Source: Pirellula staleyi DSM 6068
GTDB lineage: Bacteria; Planctomycetota; Planctomycetia; Pirellulales; Pirellulaceae
Direction: 5' to 3'
Length of the DNA stretch: 43,831 nucleotides
Assembly: GCA_945875845.1 (NCBI GenBank)
Contig: CAMCMB010000059.1
Location: 1-43,831, forward strand
In this document: positions 17,243 to 27,968 of the stretch, one piece after another
How positions within the stretch are numbered: the stretch's first letter is position 1
How the letters are laid out: every line of letters starts with the position of its first letter
Notes under the pieces: model-generated
Databases searched by the model: none
The model's input: only the letters and a program-made list of their open reading frames with translations
What the model was told of the DNA's origin: nothing
Position numbers and translations under genes: made by a program

Positions 17243-18940
17243 CTATGGCAGGGCCCAAACCAATCCCCCGACTGCTGTGGCTTGAGCCACGGCGCCGCGT
17301 AGACTTAGAGGGACGGGTCCGACGGTCCATGGAGCACAAGAACCTGGACGATAATAGCCGAGAGAATATTGGCATTCATTCATCGGATGAATACCCATCT
17401 TGTATGGCAACACTGCTATATTTCCAAAGAAGTGTGCTGTCGAGATGACAGGTTGAGCAAAGGGTCCCCATTCGTGACCATAACGTTCCAATTGCACCTC
17501 TTCGAAGTACAACGGTTTGTGGCATGCGCCTGTCGCCTTCCATGTCATGGTTGTTTCGACAAAATCGCGACTTGCGAAGGATCCATTATCGAGAGAACAG
17601 GTAATAGGAAAACCCCATGCCTGAGCTGCATAAACGCGATCGGAGTCACTCAATTTTCGGAGTAAGTAGGTGGTTCGCTTGCCATCGGCTCGTTCGATGA
17701 CGGCCGCCCCTTTCGCGACATCCACCAGCTTTCCTTCGGCAATCATCTCGCCATCCAAGTTGGTCCAAGATCGGATTGGAGCCGAAGCGACGAAGCCTTC
17801 TTTTGTATTTGGCGACTTTACGCCAAGGCTTTTGTAAACCTCGACGAAACTCGGGGATGAGTCTACGTTGATCTTCGTGATATCAAAGTCTTTTAACGAT
17901 TGGCGAAGCTCGTTGCAGTCGAGGGCTGCTGAATCCCTTCGACGCGGTGGTGCGGGGGCTTTGTCCAAGTCGTTCTTTGGATTTGCTTGGGATGGTTCGG
18001 AAACATCCGACGGCAAACGCTCAATTGGGTTGCGAGGCGTTTTCGAATTGGGGAATGGACTTGGAATTACTTGTTCGGGCTCGGTTTCTAACAGAGACCG
18101 GCCAGGCCGATTCGATGGATCTTGGAATTTGGGTGGCTCAGGACTCCTACTCTGTTCGTTGAGAGTCGGCAAAGGCACCGTTGATTGCGCCGGTGGTAAC
18201 CCGAACGAGGGCAAAACTGGCGGTTCTTGGTAGCGAGTCATCTGGACGGCATTGCCGCTGTTGCCGCTCGCAGGTCCGATCACGATCTTTTCGGAGGCTG
18301 AGATGGCAGAAGCCGATCGATCGTACCAAACGCCGTTTGTGGCTGCCGAAGACTGGACAGAGCTTTCTGCGGAATCGCCAGAATAGGAAACGGTTTGCGT
18401 TTCACCGTTACCTCTTCGTGTATTCCCTTGTGTCGTAATTGCACTCGTCTCGATGCGGATGGGATTCCTTTCTTGTGGCTGGGAATCGAGGGCTTGTGCA
18501 GTCGGTGGATTCAACGAAAAGCTGCTGCGAGGCGCGGTTTGCGATGGTTCCGAAACGGTGGCATGCGCTCGCGGTTGTCGCATCGCATTGGACGGAGCAT
18601 TGGTTGGGGCGACGGTTTGTGATTCGCTCGCTTGCCGGGGAATGGATTGGCTATAGTTGCTAGTCCGAGGTGCGGCAGTGCCTTCCGAATTCGCATCGCG
18701 CCACCGATGAACTTCTCCGTTACTTGTCGCATCGGAGGAGTTGTTCGCTCTGAGACTGTTTTGCGGTACGGTGCCCTGCTGTGCGTTGCTGAGTTCCGCA
18801 GCGGGTTTTTGAAATGGCTGTGGAGACCAAGCAGGTGGTTGTTGGGCAAAGGAAGGACTGAATGCGATAAGCCCCATGAAAACACTGCTTAAAATTGCAG
18901 GTTTGGGGGACAGGTCTCGAATCGATTCGAGAAGCAGCAT
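17243..18940 (-). CDS. Exported SHD1-domain protein with long low-complexity region
   Basis: A 565-residue protein. The frame stays open to 19240, but that stretch lies inside guaB, so I take the ATG at 18940. This gives signal peptide SPKPAILSSVFMGLIAFSPS, cleaved at SFA/QQ near residue 32. Residues 32-350 are Ser/Pro/Gln/Asn-rich and probably disordered. An SLA1 homology 1 (SHD1) domain lies near 383-440 (RSWTNLDGEMIAEGKLVDV, IERADGKRTTYLLRKLSDSD). A C-terminal part of about 120 residues has four cysteines, CSLDNGSF, ATGACHKPLYFEEVQLERYG and NECQYSLGYYRPGSC, and may form disulfides. SHD1 domains are common in planctomycetes and are thought to bind other proteins. The gene starts 40 bp after guaB on the same strand, so co-transcription is likely. 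Function unknown. Confidence 0.8.
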   Translation of the reverse strand: MLLLESIRDLSPKPAILSSVFMGLIAFSPSFAQQPPAWSPQPFQKPAAELSNAQQGTVPQNSLRANNSSDATSNGEVHRWRDANSEGTAAPRTSNYSQSIPRQASESQTVAPTNAPSNAMRQPRAHATVSEPSQTAPRSSFSLNPPTAQALDSQPQERNPIRIETSAITTQGNTRRGNGETQTVSYSGDSAESSVQSSAATNGVWYDRSASAISASEKIVIGPASGNSGNAVQMTRYQEPPVLPSFGLPPAQSTVPLPTLNEQSRSPEPPKFQDPSNRPGRSLLETEPEQVIPSPFPNSKTPRNPIERLPSDVSEPSQANPKNDLDKAPAPPRRRDSAALDCNELRQSLKDFDITKINVDSSPSFVEVYKSLGVKSPNTKEGFVASAPIRSWTNLDGEMIAEGKLVDVAKGAAVIERADGKRTTYLLRKLSDSDRVYAAQAWGFPITCSLDNGSFASRDFVETTMTWKATGACHKPLYFEEVQLERYGHEWGPFAQPVISTAHFFGNIAVLPYKMGIHPMNECQYSLGYYRPGSCAPWTVGPVPLSLRGAVAQATAVGGLVWALP

Positions 18941-18980
18941 GCACCACCAACTTTTCGTTGATGGGGTGCTTGAGCCGGGA

Positions 18981-20811
<1,831 letters not shown>

Positions 20812-21114
20812 GTGGCACATCTGCGAAAATTACTGTTATCCGAAGCCATACGTCAGATCTTAGCCGATTTTGCAAAGGCAAACACTACGTCTAGACAAAT
20901 CGCAGTTAGGTCAAACATCAGATTCGTATTCATACCCAAAAATAGTTCTTGGCTAAATCAAATCGAGATGGTTTTTGGAGTAATCGCGAGGCGAGCGATG
21001 CGAAATGGCAACTTCACAGGACTGGAAGATCTGGAGACGAAGCTTCACAAATTTATCGACTACTTCAATCAGACCTTCGTCGAGCCAATAACTTGGAAGT
21101 ATGATGGCTCGTGA
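20812..21114 (+). pseudogene. IS630-family transposase remnant (C-terminal end)
   Basis: About 100 codons, of which the second half reads FVFIPKNSSWLNQIEMVFGV followed by IARRAMRNGNFTGLEDLETK and FIDYFNQTFVEPITWKYDG. This is the hallmark end of the DDE_3 domain of IS630-type transposases: PKHxSWLNxIE with the last catalytic Glu, then the FIDYxN..PxxWxY ending. The N-terminal DNA-binding part and the first two catalytic Asp residues are missing. The first 40 codons do not look like the family. The apparent GTG start is an accident of the frame. The element is a relic and cannot be active. The next 100 bases (to 21206) contain another short open stretch (PKTWREARTPRRAEQILSLV) of unknown origin. 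Confidence 0.8.
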
Positions 21115-21222
21115 TCCGGAAGCAAGAATCTTGAGCGGCCTAAGACATGGCGTGAAGCTCGTACGCCCAGACGAGCGGAGCAAATCCTCTCACTTGTGGC
21201 CTAGGATTTCCAATTCGTGATA

Positions 21223-21316
21223 CTAGCGTCCTGTTGATTTACTGGTACGACGGACTTCCAAGTCCGTCGTACCGCCCTTAACCAATAACGATTTCACTAA
21301 ATCAACAAGCCGCTAG
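21223..21316 (-). repeat. Repeat family A, copy 3 (inverted)
   Basis: Outer arms CTAGCG and CGCTAG, inner arms TGTTGATTTA and TAAATCAACA, and hairpin TACGACGGACTTCCAAGTCC pairing onwards to GTCGTA. The stop codon of the PQQ-propeller gene (21313-21315) lies within the right outer arm, so the repeat abuts or replaces the original gene end. Confidence 0.9.
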
Positions 21317-22758
21317 CGCGTTCCGGCTGATGGAATCAATTCTAGACAAACAACCTTGTCCGTACCGCGAACATAGAGCAATCCGTGCGATAGTACCGGC
21401 GGCGCCCAACTTGGGGTCTGAACCAGTTCTCTTCCATCGCGTGGGTCCTTGATTTGAGCCAACTGCATCTCTGCCTCGACCGAGAGTTTCTCTGGATCAA
21501 GTGCGATCAATTGGAGAGCCCCTGATTCGCCAAGCATCAATGCATGCTTGTCGACAATCAAGCCAGTCATTCGATCACGGTTTCGATTCGTCCATCGCAC
21601 ACGCGGAGTCATCGACTTTGCGTTCTCGGCGTTTTCTTGTAGCACGAGACAACGCAAATCCGTGTCGGGTTCGTTCCGCCCACTGCTTGCAATCAGCATA
21701 TTGCCATCGAGCAGCGGCGTTGACCAGTGAGCTCGCATCACCTGATCCTTGCGATTCGCGCCGTCGCGATAGCGCGGTTCCAGTTTCCGATCCCGCAGTT
21801 TTAGGAAAACGCTCCCAATCTCGTAGCATTCGGAAACCACAATATGGTCTTTCCAAACCACTGGCGAAGCGGCATTCACACTCTCCAAAGTTTTCGACCG
21901 CCAAGGGAAAAAAGCGAGGTCGGAACCGTCGATGGGGTTGAACGTTAACAATCCCTCGCGAACCAACGCCAGGCATACGTCTTTGCCTTGGATCTTTTGC
22001 ACCACAGGTGCTGAGTAACTTGCGAGATAATCACCGACACGATAGACCTCTTGGCCGGTCTTCTTATCGAACGCAACCATAGCCGATCCGGCTGGTTTGG
22101 CGTTGGATGGGTCGCCATCGGCCATGTCTTTGGGGCTTCCGCCAATCATGACGAGTATGTGGTCTTGGTAAATCAGCGGCGACGCACCGACCCCGAAGAA
22201 ATTGAGAGAGACATTGAACTCGTTATTGGTGTCGTGACTCCAAACCAATCGCCCCTCTTCGATCCCAAGGCAAGCCAGCGTCCCCGTCACTCCAAAAACA
22301 TAGACACAATCGCCATCGACAACGGGACTGCAGCGCGGCCCATTGTTGTATCCGTATGGGTCGCGATACTGAACAGGAGATTCCCATTTCCAGAGAAATT
22401 CCCCTGTTTCCGCGTTGAGACAGCTTAACCGCTCCACGTCGCCATATCGATCGAATTGAAACCAGCGACCTTGGGAGGCGACGCCATTTCCATAGCCGAC
22501 ACCTGTGTCAGCGGTCCAAACCACTTTCAGTCCATTCTTCGGCCAACTCTTCAAGATTCCTGTCTCTGGGCTATGCGAATCGTAATTTGGACCAAGCATT
22601 CGCGGCCAATCGATACCCGTTTTGCGGGTCCAAAGCGAACGAACCTCCGAAGTTTCGCGAACCGCAACCCGTTCGGGAGTGTCCGCAAAGCAGACTGCTC
22701 CCCAAAGAAAAAAACCGGAGGAGACGAACGCAAAAATTGAGGTCGAAAAGGTACGCAT
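21313..22758 (-). CDS. Exported PQQ-like beta-propeller protein
   Basis: A 481-residue protein with signal peptide MRTFSTSIFAFVSSGFFLWG, cleaved near FA/DT26. Repeated propeller blades are visible: SCLNAETGEFLWKWESPV, ACLGIEEGRLVWSHDTNN, MVAFDKKTGQEVYRVGDYLA, and TFNPIDGSDLAFFPWRSK. The opening WPRMLGPNYDSHSPETGILK is typical of planctomycete PQQ-repeat proteins (WPxxxGPxxDG.S). Such proteins fold like BamB or quinoprotein dehydrogenases, but no catalytic PQQ residues can be assigned, so an enzyme activity is not claimed. The start at 22758 is only 20 bp from the divergent arfB start. The end lies inside repeat A copy 3. Confidence 0.85.
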   Translation of the reverse strand: MRTFSTSIFAFVSSGFFLWGAVCFADTPERVAVRETSEVRSLWTRKTGIDWPRMLGPNYDSHSPETGILKSWPKNGLKVVWTADTGVGYGNGVASQGRWFQFDRYGDVERLSCLNAETGEFLWKWESPVQYRDPYGYNNGPRCSPVVDGDCVYVFGVTGTLACLGIEEGRLVWSHDTNNEFNVSLNFFGVGASPLIYQDHILVMIGGSPKDMADGDPSNAKPAGSAMVAFDKKTGQEVYRVGDYLASYSAPVVQKIQGKDVCLALVREGLLTFNPIDGSDLAFFPWRSKTLESVNAASPVVWKDHIVVSECYEIGSVFLKLRDRKLEPRYRDGANRKDQVMRAHWSTPLLDGNMLIASSGRNEPDTDLRCLVLQENAENAKSMTPRVRWTNRNRDRMTGLIVDKHALMLGESGALQLIALDPEKLSVEAEMQLAQIKDPRDGRELVQTPSWAPPVLSHGLLYVRGTDKVVCLELIPSAGTR

Positions 22759-22778
22759 TTCGGGATATTCTATAGATT

Positions 22779-23201
22779 ATGGAAGACTTAATCATACATG
22801 ACCACCTGATTATACCGGCTGACGAGTTGCAACTGTACTTTGCTCGCAGTGGCGGACCGGGCGGACAGAACGTCAACAAAGTGAACACCAAAGCGACCCT
22901 TTGTTGGGACCTGGCCCATAGTACTCTATTGTACCCAGGCGCAAACGCAAGACTGAGGGCTCTCGCAGGTAGCCGCCTGACCGAGGCAGGAGTTTTGCAA
23001 ATAACAAGTCAAGTGCATCGCGAACAAGGCAGGAATATACAGGCATGTCGCGAAAGACTTAGGCAGTTGGTCCTCGAGGCGTTAAAGCCACCGACCATCC
23101 GCAAACCAACGCAGCCCTCGCGTGGCTCCCAGCGTCGCCGTCTCAACGACAAGAAAATTGTGAGCGATCGGAAACAAGGCCGAACCAATAGTTGGGACTA
23201 G
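22779..23201 (+). CDS. arfB: ArfB-type peptidyl-tRNA hydrolase (ribosome rescue, release-factor-like)
   Basis: A 140-residue class I release-factor-like protein without codon-recognition domain. It has the GGQ catalytic motif in SGGPGGQNVNKVNTKA (Gly28, Gly29, Gln30) and a basic C-terminal tail (RKPTQPSRGSQRRRLNDKK...). In ArfB/YaeJ this tail enters the empty mRNA channel of stalled ribosomes, and the GGQ hydrolyses the peptidyl-tRNA. The length equals E. coli ArfB (140). Its stop overlaps the stop of the convergent 23198-25792 gene by three bases (both read TAG within CTAG). The 20-bp gap to the divergent PQQ gene means that its promoter must lie within that gene or be very compact. No strong Shine-Dalgarno sequence is visible. 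Confidence 0.9.
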   Translation: MEDLIIHDHLIIPADELQLYFARSGGPGGQNVNKVNTKATLCWDLAHSTLLYPGANARLRALAGSRLTEAGVLQITSQVHREQGRNIQACRERLRQLVLEALKPPTIRKPTQPSRGSQRRRLNDKKIVSDRKQGRTNSWD

Positions 23202-25792
23202 AAATCCCACGAAGCCAAGAGCTTGTCAAGATCGACCAGCGACTCCGTCGGTTTCTCGTCCGATTGGCGGAACAGGGTCACGCTGCTGTGCTTCGCAAGT
23301 TTGTTCTGAGTGACTGCAATGTCGAGGATCGACGGACTATATTCGCCGACTGGGGCACACGAAGTGCAAGCTGGGCACCCGCACTTCTCCGCTCCGATCT
23401 GGGCTCTCTGATCTCGTGTATTCGTGTTGCTAATGATCCAGGTTGTCGGATACTGAGCTCGCGCATCCACCACGAAGGAAGCGAAAGGCGATTGCGATTG
23501 GGACGATTGCGCTTTGGAGATGGACTCAGACGCCAAGGCATTCGATTTCGTTTCACCTTCACTATTTCCTCTGCTAGCTCGACTATTGATAACGTTGATC
23601 AGTTGCAGGATGTCGATCGGTGACAACATTCGGTCACCGTTAACATCGTAGTAGGGAGGAAACGACAAACCCGAGTTATCGAGTGGCCTGGATTGATTGA
23701 GGTTGATCTCGTTTACCAGAATGAGAACATCGAGCGGGTCGGCTTCCCCCGAATCATTAACGTCTTCATTGAGGCGAGGATTCTGCCATGGGCTTGCCTC
23801 CCGATTGACTCCAAAATCGACGTGCGCAACCACGCTGCCACTCGTAAAAACAACCGACTGTACTCCACTAAGTGGGTTGGTAGAGCGATAGCCTAGTCCC
23901 TCGGGCTGTACTAACATCCTGTAGGTGCCTGTTGGCAAGTAAGGCAACACATAGCTGCCATCACTCGCAGTTTTGACGATTGTCTTGGGACCAAATCGAA
24001 CATTGTCAAATTTAAGAAACGAGTCGTCAAACCCGCGGGCTATCACCGAGGAGATCAAGGAGCTATCGGTGCCGACCTCCATTGTGATCTTTTGGCCATT
24101 GAGCAAACCTTTTCGTTCGAAGCGTTTCATCAACGAACCATCCGCACCATAAGCTTCTAGTCGAACGTCCGAGTTATCGCCGACCGAGATTGCATCGATT
24201 GAAACAAACGAAGTTGGATTGTCGAAACGGACACGCAGCTGCTGTCTGTTCCCCCGGAATGCATCAACATATTTGTTGGCCGAATACGAGAATGGTTTAA
24301 ATATCTTAGTACCCGTTGAGGGAGTCGAGTCTTCGAAGACCCCCAGCTTGCCTAACGAATCTTCACCAACCACATCTAATCGAACGCCGCTCACAGGGTT
24401 CGTGAACTGGCCCGACTCGTAATTGTCTGGCTCAATAATGGTTTGCATCGAGATCGCTTGATTATTGCTGTCAACGATCGATATTGTGGCTCCAACAAGT
24501 CCAGATTCCGTCGCGTCCCAGCGACCATTGCGATCCTCGTCGGACCAGACAAATCCTTGAATACCAGTTTGAGTTGTCGTATCTGGTATGTTACCCACCG
24601 TGCCACGAAAGATGTTGCTAGTCATACCTGTGCGAGTCTCGGAGGCACGAATTTCAATTTGACCGGGATTCGCTATTAATGGAATGTCCAGATCAAGGTT
24701 AACAACGTACTCATTGGGAATCGACAATGTCGTCCAGAAGCCATTGTCAACTCGGTATTCGATTTTTCCAATGCGGTTAAGCGTGATGTCGTTTTGGAGG
24801 CCAAAGCTGTTGCGATTGGGCAACGTTTGAACGGATGCTTTGCCGACGAACCGGTACGAGTTGGTGGCTGGATTGAATCGCCCCGTCCCTTCAAGCTTGA
24901 GCGGGACATCAAAAACGTCAAAAATACCGTCGAGATCCGAATCTTTCCATCCGATCTGTGCCAACGTTGCATCCGAAGTGATCAGACGGTCGTAGGCTGA
25001 CTGCAAGATCCCACCGGCAGACATGATGCTCGCTTCTTGCTGGAAATTGGGATCTGGGTTCAGATCGACCGCGTTGGTGTTCTGAGCGTTGTAATATCCT
25101 CTTCGTTGCATATAGTTGCTGCCGCCAGCGTATTCATCACGAGCCCAAAAAAGATGACCGGTTTCGTGCGCAAACGTGGAAGCAGGTCGCGTCGACGGAA
25201 CGACTTGATACAATCCCCCCGCGAAAGCAAACGCGCGGCTGAACGACCCCCCAGGAGCAAAACTCTGGTCTCCATCGTTAACTGAGTTCACAACGAAAAT
25301 CGTAAAGGACCAGTCCGTCCCAAGCTTCTCGCGCTGGGAATGATTGAAGGAGCGGATATTGTTATCCAAAACGCTGCTTGAAGAAAACCCGATGTCCGAC
25401 AGAAATTTGCCCACCCAAAGTTCAGAGTCATTCGAACGCCTCGAGATCGGCTCGTAGGGAGTCGACTTCGGAGTCGTGGCATATTTTGTGTCGATGACCC
25501 ACTCAAGAGTGTGCATGGAACTCTTGGTACGCAAAAGATCCGTCCACCAATTCAAACCCGCTTGAATGTTGTTTAGTACCGATTGGATCTGACTTTGCGT
25601 CCAGTTCTCGGTATTTGGATCGATGCTGCCGTCACTTTCCAAGAAAACGGGAGTGACCGCCACGCGTCCAAGCATGAATTCGGCGGTGTCGTCTACCTCA
25701 GCACCAAAAGGCAACGACGCCATGACACGACGAGTCTCAAGCGATTCGACCGCTAGCTTTCGAAATCGTTTCTTTGTCTGATCGCTCGCCAT
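23198..25792 (-). CDS. Large exported putative metalloprotease with SdrD_B-like and dockerin type I domains
   Basis: An 864-residue protein. The N-terminus FRKLAVESLETRRVMAS (residues about 10-26) fits the LExR..(L/M)xA motif of many giant planctomycete exported proteins and replaces an ordinary signal peptide. A zinc-binding motif HETGHLFWARDEY is at 209-221 (His209, Glu210, His213); the third ligand is not obvious, Asp219/Glu220 being candidates. An SdrD_B/Cna-B-like domain starts near 410 (GFVWSDEDRNGRWDATESGL), and a carboxypeptidase-regulatory-like strand region lies near 620-650 (SDGSYVLPYLPTGTYRMLV). Two dockerin-type calcium loops are DVNDSGEADPLDV (about 674) and DVNGDRMLSPIDI (about 714). 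A Cys cluster CGCPACTSC follows near 800. It is probably cell-surface or secreted. Protease activity is inferred from the motif alone. Confidence 0.85.
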   Translation of the reverse strand: MASDQTKKRFRKLAVESLETRRVMASLPFGAEVDDTAEFMLGRVAVTPVFLESDGSIDPNTENWTQSQIQSVLNNIQAGLNWWTDLLRTKSSMHTLEWVIDTKYATTPKSTPYEPISRRSNDSELWVGKFLSDIGFSSSSVLDNNIRSFNHSQREKLGTDWSFTIFVVNSVNDGDQSFAPGGSFSRAFAFAGGLYQVVPSTRPASTFAHETGHLFWARDEYAGGSNYMQRRGYYNAQNTNAVDLNPDPNFQQEASIMSAGGILQSAYDRLITSDATLAQIGWKDSDLDGIFDVFDVPLKLEGTGRFNPATNSYRFVGKASVQTLPNRNSFGLQNDITLNRIGKIEYRVDNGFWTTLSIPNEYVVNLDLDIPLIANPGQIEIRASETRTGMTSNIFRGTVGNIPDTTTQTGIQGFVWSDEDRNGRWDATESGLVGATISIVDSNNQAISMQTIIEPDNYESGQFTNPVSGVRLDVVGEDSLGKLGVFEDSTPSTGTKIFKPFSYSANKYVDAFRGNRQQLRVRFDNPTSFVSIDAISVGDNSDVRLEAYGADGSLMKRFERKGLLNGQKITMEVGTDSSLISSVIARGFDDSFLKFDNVRFGPKTIVKTASDGSYVLPYLPTGTYRMLVQPEGLGYRSTNPLSGVQSVVFTSGSVVAHVDFGVNREASPWQNPRLNEDVNDSGEADPLDVLILVNEINLNQSRPLDNSGLSFPPYYDVNGDRMLSPIDILQLINVINSRASRGNSEGETKSNALASESISKAQSSQSQSPFASFVVDARAQYPTTWIISNTNTRDQRAQIGAEKCGCPACTSCAPVGEYSPSILDIAVTQNKLAKHSSVTLFRQSDEKPTESLVDLDKLLASWDF

Positions 25793-26001
25793 TCACTCTT
25801 CTCGGATTGCCGAATCTCGCTGTTTTTGAACCTCCCTTTGATACTACCTGCAAAGAAAGATTCCCGAAGCGATCCCGTCTTTTTACTCAATTTATTTCCA
25901 CCCACATGGGGGGGTCGAGTGCCTAGTTTGTCGATTGTAGTTGAAATGGCTTGGGGCTTGCGGGGTTCGTGTTACCAGAACGGAGGAGGCGAGCAAGGAG
26001 C
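25793..26001. other. Gene-free region upstream of the exported metalloprotease gene
   Basis: The whole interval 25793-26668 has no gene. This first part should carry the minus-strand promoter. I see no clear promoter elements. Confidence 0.35.
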
Positions 26002-26135
26002 CAATATGACACAGCCGACAAAAGTCAAAGTAGTAGGCACATTCCATGTGCCGTCCACCTAGAATCCTGGCAAAAGCTTGCCTGCGAACGGCACGGCGGA
26101 GCTTGCCTGCACCTTTTGTCGGCTGTGTCCAATAT
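26002..26135. mobile_element. MITE-like element with 17-bp perfect terminal inverted repeats
   Basis: GACACAGCCGACAAAAG at 26008-26024 is the exact reverse complement of CTTTTGTCGGCTGTGTC at 26113-26129. The element (122 bp between outer ends) is flanked on both sides by CAATAT (26002-26007 and 26130-26135), which looks like a 6-bp target duplication. Inside are the palindrome GGCACATTCCATGTGCC and two copies of AGCTTGCCTGC. No coding capacity is present, so movement would need a transposase in trans. Confidence 0.8.
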
Positions 26136-26171
26136 CGCTTGACCTGTTGAAATTGATTGCAATTTTAACGG

Positions 26172-26360
26172 GAGGGTTAGGCCACCCCTCAAGACATGTT
26201 TTTCTCGACTCTGCCCAATCCATTCATTGTTTGGGAGGGTGAGGCTCCTGCCGAACCATTGCGTCGTAAGCTCGGCAGGAGCCTCGCCCTCCCATTGGTT
26301 TCCAATGCATTCGCCATTGCAAAGATGTTCAGAGGGCTGGCCTCGCCCTCCCCTTTTTTT
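26172..26360 (-). repeat. Repeat family B, copy 3 (inverted, near full length)
   Basis: It mirrors 4133-4317: GGCCACCCCTCAAGACATGT, CCAATCCATTCATTG, the hairpin GGGAGGGTGAGGCTCCTGCC / GGCAGGAGCCTCGCCCTCCC, and AATGCATTCGCCATTGCAAA all match its reverse complement. The remaining 26361-26668 has no gene and leads to the 26669 gene. Confidence 0.9.
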
Positions 26361-26668
26361 TCCATGGAACCCAAGTTGCGTAGCTGCAATTTTGGCGAAA
26401 ACCTCGTCGAGATGGCAAACTGCTATTCACTCCGATGGAGCGCATTTCTAGCCTCTTACGTCGGCGTGATCGAACGCTGCTGGGCGGCAATGCCTGCCCA
26501 GTCAGACTAATTTCTCTGATCGTTAAAAGCTAAAGAATCCGAACGGTCGAGCCGATACTCGCCAATAGACGACCAACTCATTTCTCGTTTTTACGGAAAA
26601 GGAAGGTCGCACCAAAGCCACTTTTTGCGCCCAATTGCAGGCAACTTGGTTCGAAAGGAATCGTCCCA

Positions 26669-27931
26669 ATGTCCGAGGTTCATGAGCAACATCAAAATCT
26701 ACATCCTCGCGGAAGCGGAAGCGGTACCGGTTCGGTTCCCGTACTCTTTTCGTTGAGAAACGTTCAACCTGCCATCGTGTCGGGCACAACCATTAAGACT
26801 CAAGTCGACCAATCCTTGCCAAAGACGCAAGCGTCGGACGTCGCCGTTGTTCCTGCTGTTGTGCTAACGAATGATGCCGAGCCGTCCAAAATCCGCAATC
26901 AAATGGTCAACGGGGCAATCCTTGTTTTAGTGCTGCTGCTCATGGCGCTCGCTTACAGCAACTTGCAAGGTCGCAACAACGACAAATCGTTGACCAAGGA
27001 ACCCAACAAAGCGAGCTCGCCAGACAAGATAGCCGCCGATCCACGCGGGGGCACGTTCCAACCAATCCGTTTTCAATCGATTGAACCGCTTGATATCGGA
27101 GTTCCTCCGATCCCTCTTTCTTCGAATAGCGATCCGAAACTCGAGCTCATTGGTACGAGTCCAATCGAAAGCACGAGCGAGACAGATGCCTCTTTGACGG
27201 ACGTTTCGATCGCTGCTTCGAACGACTTGATCGACTCCAGCGACTCGAACACTTGGTCCGCGACAGTGGAAGCAACGCGAGCCCCTTCAGGACCGTTCCT
27301 GCTAGCGGCCTCGGGAGCCACCGGCATTTCGGCCAACCCAAGTGTTCACTCACCGGTTGAAAAAGGATCTCCACGCGAAATCTTGCAATCGTTTCCGCCA
27401 TCGGAAAACAAGTCCGCCTCGTTCGCTTCACCCGCTCCGGACGCAATTGTTGATACGGGCGTCAAGCCGACAACTCGCCAGTTAATCGACGCATACATAA
27501 CGAAACAAGCACCTGCAAATTCAGCATTTGCAATCGTGCCTGCAAAACCGGTTTCCAACAAAACGATTGCAAACGATTCGGTTGCGAACGATTCGGTTGC
27601 AAGTGGTCCAAGCAAAGGGGGGACGCCCTATGCCCCATTGGGAAATGAGCTTTCGTTGACGAACACCTCCTCTGTAGCCGATCAAACTGCCCAATCTAAG
27701 GCAAAAGAGTACCAACCACTGTATCCCTACGAACAAAACGCAATCAACCACAACTCGACTGGGTTTCCTGTCATGTCGACCGAACCCCAGAGCCAAGCCA
27801 TTCGACAACCGACTTTAAACGGTTCGAATCGGTACCAAGGACAACCAACCCAACAGCCTGCCTACGCCCCGTATCAATCGATGGCACCGGCACAGGGCGC
27901 GAACTCGGTAGGGTATCCTCCAAGTAACTGA
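26669..27931 (+). CDS. Single-pass membrane protein with long low-complexity extracytoplasmic region
   Basis: A 420-residue protein without recognised domain. About 80 N-terminal residues (likely cytoplasmic) precede one hydrophobic helix at about 82-98 (NGAILVLVLLLMALAYSNLQ). The remaining 320 residues are Ser/Pro/Asn/Thr-rich, with a short tandem NDSVANDSVA and a Tyr/Gln/Pro-rich end (QPTQQPAYAPYQSMAPAQGA). AAAGGAA lies eight bases upstream of the ATG. It is the first of three co-directional genes (gap of 37 bp to the next). Beside an ExeA/GspA-like ATPase, an ExeB/GspB-like partner role is conceivable: an inner-membrane anchor reaching the cell wall. No sequence motif supports that directly. 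Confidence 0.7.
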   Translation: MSEVHEQHQNLHPRGSGSGTGSVPVLFSLRNVQPAIVSGTTIKTQVDQSLPKTQASDVAVVPAVVLTNDAEPSKIRNQMVNGAILVLVLLLMALAYSNLQGRNNDKSLTKEPNKASSPDKIAADPRGGTFQPIRFQSIEPLDIGVPPIPLSSNSDPKLELIGTSPIESTSETDASLTDVSIAASNDLIDSSDSNTWSATVEATRAPSGPFLLAASGATGISANPSVHSPVEKGSPREILQSFPPSENKSASFASPAPDAIVDTGVKPTTRQLIDAYITKQAPANSAFAIVPAKPVSNKTIANDSVANDSVASGPSKGGTPYAPLGNELSLTNTSSVADQTAQSKAKEYQPLYPYEQNAINHNSTGFPVMSTEPQSQAIRQPTLNGSNRYQGQPTQQPAYAPYQSMAPAQGANSVGYPPSN

Positions 27932-27968
27932 TTTCCCACGTAAACAGTTTGAAGGAATGGAATTGAAG

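Noticed and set aside
21501-21941. 146-codon plus-strand frame
   Set aside because: Shadow of the PQQ-propeller gene; no family features.
26008-26129. Intrinsic terminator interpretation of the 17-bp inverted repeat
   Set aside because: Arms are 88 bases apart, have no T-run, and are flanked by a 6-bp direct duplication, which fits a mobile element better.
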